NCBI RefSeq assembly: GCF_030272615.1
Contig: NC_081407.1
Coordinates: 373,720,632-373,784,631 of the forward strand
Direction of reading: 5' to 3'
From: Cryptomeria japonica
Taxonomy: Eukaryota; Streptophyta; Pinopsida; Cupressales; Cupressaceae
Length of the DNA stretch: 64,000 bases
The number at the start of each line of letters is the position of its first letter. Positions within the stretch are counted from its first letter, which is position 1. The position numbers and the translations under genes are program-made. This document shows, piece after piece, positions 59,437 through 64,000 of the stretch. The notes below the pieces were generated by a model. The model saw only the letters and a list, made by a program, of their open reading frames with translations, searched no databases and had not been told where the DNA came from.

Positions 59437-60034
59437 TTTTATGATGTAGGAGAGGTCACATTTTTGGATGTATAGTGACCTATATTTGTATACGATCCAC
59501 ACATATATATATATGTATATATACATGCTTCTCTTTTGTCTCAAATGTGTTATCTTTAATGCTTAAAACAATGTATGTTTTGCTTTGATTAAATCTAATA
59601 CATCTGGTAAATGTACATGTATGTTCAAAATTTAATTTCCATGTGATTGATTTCTCAGTGCTCCATGATTAAATTGATACATGTGTGACTTAATTAAAAT
59701 ATTTAATCAAGTACAACATTGATGATAAGGAAGAAATATGCATTAAGTCTAAGAATCATATAACTAATGTGATTTAATTTTGAACTTAAACACAACATGA
59801 TACGATTCTACTTAACACATAACGACACTGTATAATATGCTAGCATAATGGAATGTAAATCTTTCACAATTTACATAAATGAATTCAAGACAAACCATAA
59901 AGTAAGAAGACACGCTTGTCAGGAACGAAGCAATATAGATTAAACAACATAACATTTAATTCTATTTTTCTTTAATTAAGAGACACTAACATATTATCCA
60001 ATGTTGAAGAATTGAAAAGATGAAGAACGAAGAA
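59437..60034. other. Convergent 3' spacer, element C
   Basis: AT-rich, non-coding. The palindrome ATGTATATATACAT is at 59513-59526. Nearly the same as the A spacer. Confidence 0.5.
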
Positions 60035-60176
60035 TTAAGCATAATATCTACGCAAGTGCATAGCATTGATAGGTTCTTTAAGAGGCGTACCATCTACATC
60101 CGCTATTTTATAAGCACCTGATCCATAATCCTCAATAACGATATATGGTCCAAGCCAATTAGGACTAAATTTTCCT
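60035..60176 (-). pseudogene. Truncated integrase C-terminus of element C
   Basis: Minus-strand frame GKFSPNWLGPYIVIEDYGSG to MHLRRYYA and TAA 60035-60037, matching the last about 46 residues of the A and B polyproteins. Similarity stops at about 60176, after TAAATTTTCC, where LINE sequence begins. There is no LTR terminus at this border, so it is a deletion or recombination breakpoint and not an integration end. Confidence 0.85.
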
Positions 60177-62212
60177 CCCTGGGAAACAAGGGGAGGAATA
60201 TACTAGCCAAAAGCTTCTAGAGCTCTCTAGCAGTAGGGAGGAGGAAGGGAAGGTCAATGCAACAATCCTTCAAGGCCCTCCAAGTGCAATTGCTGAAGTA
60301 GTCACTAACCCTTTCACCAAAGAAGCCTTTGGTGGCATCCTGTAGCCATCTTAGGGAGGGGCAAAAAGCAAGGGGTCTCTCTCCTAACCAACAATCTTCC
60401 TAGAAGATAATGTTCCTGCCATTTCCAATAAGCCACCTCAAACCATGAGATAAAGGGTCCCTGCAGCTCAAGATGTTATTCCAAATTTTGGAACCCCTGG
60501 GAAGGCCCTTCTCTTTCAAGACAAAGGAAAAGTCTGCATTAACCAGGTACTTAGCCCTGATGATCCTACTCCAATCTGTATCCTTGTTCAGAAGCTTCCA
60601 AGAAATTTTAGTCATAAGGGCCTTATTGAACCTTGAGATCTTACGAGTTCCCAAGCCGCGCATGGCCTTGGGAAGACAAACTTTGTCCCAGCCCACCAAG
60701 GCGAGCCTCTTCTTTTCTTCCATTCCCATCCAGAGGAAAGTCTTTTGGATGTTTTCTAGCTTAGCAGCCATAGCTACACATATCTTGAATAGGGAGAGAT
60801 AGTACATGGGGATCCTCTGGAGGGAGGAGAAAAGCAACTACAATTTCCCAGCAGTACTCAGGAATCTACCTTTCCAACCAACCAACTTTTTCTGCATTCA
60901 TTCAAGGATAGAGATCCAGACGGAATTAGAGACATCTTTAATAGTCAAGGGGAGACCTAGGTAGGTGCCAGGGAGGGAGGCCTTTTGACAACCAAGGATT
61001 CTACAGACTTTATCTTAGAGTTCGGCATTGGTGTGAAAGAAGTAAATGCTTCTCTTTTCATAGTTAATGTGTTGGCCAGATGCCAGAGCATAGGCATTTA
61101 GAAAGGATTTCCAAGCCTTAGCTTCCCAAATAGAGGAGATACCAAAAAGGATCATGTCCTCAACAAACTACTATAGAAAATTGGGGGGCACCGTAGAGGT
61201 AGGTTTGATGCCTAGAAGAGGGCCCTTGCGAACCAAAGAGTTCAAGTTAGAGGCCAACACTTTAGCAAGGATGATGAAGAGGTAAGGGGATAGAGGACCC
61301 CCTTGTCACAACCTTCTAGAGGCCTTGAACTTCTCCAGGGGGTTCCCGTTTAGTAGCACATCATAGGTGACAATAGATATGCATTCCCCAATAAGTTTGA
61401 TGAGTTTGTCTCCAAACCCCATAGCTTTGAGAACTTTGAAAAGGAAGTTCTAGTTGACCCTATCATAAGCCTTGGAGATGTCTAGCTTGAGAACCGTCCC
61501 CGACTAATGACACTTATCCATGGAGTGGATAATCTCATGAGTAGAGATGACCACATCAAGAATCTATCGACTAGGAACAAAACCCTTCTGGGAGGGGCTA
61601 ATCAAAGGATCCAAGAAAGGTTTGAGCCTATTGACAAGAACTTTGCTGAAGATTTTATAAATAGTGTTGCAGAGATTGATAGGACGAAAGTCCTTGAATG
61701 TAGATGCCTCCTAAGTTTTAGGGACAAGAGAAATGAAGGTGTGATTGAGTTTGTTAAGGAGCCTTCCCGATTTGAATAAATCTCGAGTATTCAGAACAAC
61801 ATTAAGGCCCACCACATCCCAAAAATCTTGAAAAAAAGCCAGGGGGAAACCATCAGGACCCAGGGCTTTGAAGGGGCCCATAGCAAAAACAACAAACTTG
61901 ACTTCCTTTCTAGAAACAGGGGCCAAGATAAGGTTGTTATCTTCCTTAGAGAGGGGTGGTGGGAGGTAGTTAAGAAGGTCATCCCTATCAGGGGCCCCCC
62001 GGTCGCCATCGTACCTAAATAAAGTGGCAAAATAATTGGTAGTCAAACTGCTCAAACTATCAACATCGTTGACCACCTGATTGTTTTCATCCATGATGGA
62101 AGAGATGTGGTTTCTACACCCATGGATAGAAGCAAATATGTGGAAGAAAGTAATATTTTTATCACCCTCTTTGAGCCATTGAACCTTTGATTTATGTTTG
62201 CAGTATAGTTCC
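60177..62212 (-). pseudogene. LINE ORF2: reverse transcriptase and zinc-binding domain
   Basis: Minus-strand frame from LYCKHKSKVQWLKEGDKN (near 62200) through RT blocks GPFKALGPDGFPLAFFQDFW, FISLVPKT, FKDFRPINLCNTIYKI, QKGFVPSR, LKLDISKAYDRV and QGGPLSPYLF. The catalytic block reads FVEDM, where F/YADD is expected, so one Asp is lost. The thumb/zinc-binding part follows (LSLFKICVAMAAKLENIQKT, KLLNKDTDWSRIIRAKYLV). About ten stops in the same frame (for example at PKT*E, SR*IL and CH*SG) fit CAG, CGA or TGG decay. The 5' part and ORF1 are cut off by element E at 62213. The RNase H C-terminus lies beyond the A/C complex at 30528-30683. Confidence 0.85.
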
Positions 62213-63282
62213 TGTAGACACTTAAAAATAATTATTTTAATTATTTTTAATTCCTCGCATAATTAATTAATTAATTATGTTAATTCAAATTCCTCTCAAT
62301 ATTAATTAAATATAATTAATATTGTCACTATAGAATATGATTGATTTATTTAATAAATCAATCCCTTTCTTTATTCTTCTAAAAAAATCAAATCCTCATC
62401 TTAGCTAATTAATTTCAAATCATCTTCTTAATTCATTCTTTTAGAAACTCCCTAAACTCACTTAACATTATTCTTCTAATTTTTTATTCCCTCCACTCAT
62501 TCTCTCTCCTAGTCAAATTCTCCTACAAATATTAATCTCACCTAACATTTCCTCTAATCCCTCTCCTAATGAGTCGTTAATGGTTAATCAACATGATTAG
62601 CCACAAAGTCAACTCTTTGTCCTTTTCATCCAGCCACTAGCTTTAAATGCTCTTTTCCTAGGTGAATGTAAGATTTTCGAAATCACACATTCCTCTAGGC
62701 ATCCCCTCTCCCAATGAATTTTTAATTCCTTTTTATTCCTCCAATCCCCATGATATCCTTTTTTGGAGAATTTTTAATTCCTCCAATGCATCTTGTGGAG
62801 TGTGGAGATACGAAATGCCTTTAAGGCATATTTCTTGGTCTCCACACCCTCTCTTGGACCTTGTGTGAGCTCACAAGTAAATCTTAGCCCTTCATCTCGA
62901 ATTCATCCTAGCCATCCATTTTCCTCTCCTCTTCCCATAAAATAGGGCTCCATCCCTTCATTCAAAACATCTTGAAATCCAGTAAGTTTATGCTACCCTT
63001 TTGAGCCCAGGAAATCATCTTGGCGACTTGATCATCTCATCCTTATCATTGTTCAAATCCATTCCATTTGTGCACAACATTGGAGAGCCATCCACATCCA
63101 ACAATCAAAGGAGCACATCAAGTGGAGCATTATCAAGGGGCGCCTTCACTTCATCAAGCTCAATCCGAAGGAGAAGGTAAAATAGCAAGGTGAAATGGTC
63201 TTTTAATGATATTTTAGCATTCTGTATGTTTATTTCATTATGTTTTGATCATTTGACCTTCAAATCTGTTTTCCCCTCTTCA
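62213..63282 (+). repeat. LTR of element E
   Basis: Starts TGTAGACACTTAAAAAT where LINE coding stops and ends at ...CCTCTTCA before a primer-site-like sequence. About 1,070 bp, AT-rich in the first 400 bp, with a TATA-like ATAAAATA at about 62937-62944. Its beginning resembles the LTR at 19657. The second LTR is outside the window, so element membership rests on the primer-like sequence and the long leader. Confidence 0.6.
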
Positions 63283-63285
63283 TTT

Positions 63286-63305
63286 TGGCATGCTCGGTGG
63301 GACCC
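63286..63305 (+). promoter_or_regulatory. Candidate primer-binding site of element E
   Basis: TGGCATGCTCGGTGGGACCC begins three bases after the proposed LTR end. The TGG start and position fit a primer site. I could not assign the tRNA. Confidence 0.4.
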
Positions 63306-64000
63306 ATGTCCCTAAGAACTAATATTTTTTTTTAGGTTTTTGTGAGTTGTGAGACGCAGGTTCCAGAATAGCGCGACTGCAGAAAAAAAATAAAATCTTT
63401 TTTGCAGGTTCTAGAATAGCGGCTCTATATTTCTGCGCAACATCTTCTTTTCTGTTTCTGTTTCGTTTTTGTTTCTATTCTTTTTCTGTTTCTATTTCTG
63501 TTTCAGCACGATAGCTCTGCGATTAGCGCGAGTGTTTTTGTGGGAATTTGAATTCCTGTTATCTGATCTGTTATTTGCTCTGTTATCTGCTCTATTTAAT
63601 TATAATCTGTGTGAAAGTAGGAGAGTATGCTTTTGTCTATATAGACAATGAGAAATTCAGACCTTTCAGTTTTCTATTCTGTTTAGCGCGACTGTATGCT
63701 CTAACTGTAGGGAAGTGTGAAAATAGGAGAGTATGCTCTTGTCTATCTAGACAATCAAAAATCCGAACCTTTGACACTTTTCTATCTGTTTAGTGCTACT
63801 GTTTGCTCTATTAATCTGTCTGAAATTTTTAGGCGCTAACTGTAGTTTGCATTTCTTTTTTTTTCATTTCCTATTATTTGCTCTGTTTAAAGATAATCTA
63901 TCTGACCGCAGGAAAGTGTGAAAGTAGAAGATTTTGCTCTTGTCTATCTAGACAATCAGAAATCCAAACCTTTGACATTTTTTTTTATTCTGTTAAATTT
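63306..64000 (+). other. Leader of element E with palindromic repeats
   Basis: Non-coding leader-type sequence running off the window. It has two copies of GCAGGTTCYAGAATAGCG (about 63357 and 63407). A unit of about 75 bp occurs three times (near 63611, 63714 and 63911). Each copy of that unit includes a palindrome-like TTGTCTATNTAGACAA (63633-63648, 63739-63754, 63940-63955). No gag appears before the end. Confidence 0.6.

Larger units (their letters stand above)
30684..60176 (-). mobile_element. Tat-like complex: element A plus truncated element C
   Basis: Minus-strand order from the right: truncated C internal region (60176-56285), shared LTR (56284-55762 plus 42916-41804, split by element B), A internal region (41803-32345), A 3' LTR (32344-30684). 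LTRs are TG...CA, about 1.66 kb. A's PMD gene and C's PMD gene are nearly identical and both differ more from B. The right end of C has no LTR: it breaks inside integrase at about 60176 against LINE sequence. The LINE flanks both ends on the same strand, so the complex lies in the LINE with loss of sequence on the right. Confidence 0.75.

Overview
The window looks like intergenic DNA from a large seed-plant nuclear genome, and a conifer or other gymnosperm is my best guess (inference, not proven). It is AT-rich and almost entirely made of nested retrotransposons. The plant signs are Tat-lineage Ty3/gypsy elements with two RNase H domains, plant mobile domain (PMD) genes, a plant LINE and a pentatricopeptide-repeat (PPR) remnant. 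I see no intact host gene and no RNA gene.

Layout. (1) 1-20.8 kb: an old Tat-like element, D, on the + strand. It has a leader, broken gag, protease, G-patch linker, RT-RNase H-integrase, a gene-poor stretch, and then an antisense, decayed, spliced PMD gene (exon 1 at 19.03 kb, 3' end at 9.54 kb). A purine tract and an LTR at 19.66 kb close it. A 6.5-kb element, G (10118-16662, perfect 5-bp target duplication), sits inside that PMD gene. G has a copia-style primer site and purine tract but no pol. It carries a gag-like zinc-knuckle ORF and a roughly 1,080-codon ORF of unknown function. (2) 20.8-28.1 kb: decayed gag/protease remains of another gypsy element (F), a copia-like LTR on the minus strand, a PPR pseudogene and tandem repeats. 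(3) 28.1-30.7 and 60.2-62.2 kb: two parts of one minus-strand LINE. Its 3' part has an extra ORF between RNase H and a (TAA)n tail. (4) 30.7-60.2 kb: a complex of one Tat-like family lying in the LINE. Element A (30684 to 56284) shares its right LTR with a second, truncated internal region C (56285-60176). Element B (42917-55761, target duplication TGTAT) is nested in that shared LTR. (5) 62.2-64.0 kb: the LTR and leader of a further element, E, which also cuts the LINE and leaves the window.

The A/B/C family is the most interesting unit. Each element has about 1.66-kb LTRs and a primer site that I match to tRNA-Trp. One long protease/G-patch/RT/RNase H/integrase frame runs on the minus strand with no recognisable capsid or zinc knuckle. 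A separate three-exon PMD gene runs antisense between integrase and the 3' LTR, with its own TATA-like box. All copies are broken, and most of the stops are C-to-T type. Where a second copy can be compared, nearly all are CGA to TGA or CAG to TAG, as expected from decay of methylated cytosine. B is the youngest: its 1,860-codon frame holds only two stops and its LTRs differ by roughly 1.5% by eye.

Inferred order of events: LINE first, then the A/C complex into it, then B into A's LTR. E entered the LINE separately. D is older, and G entered D's PMD gene later.
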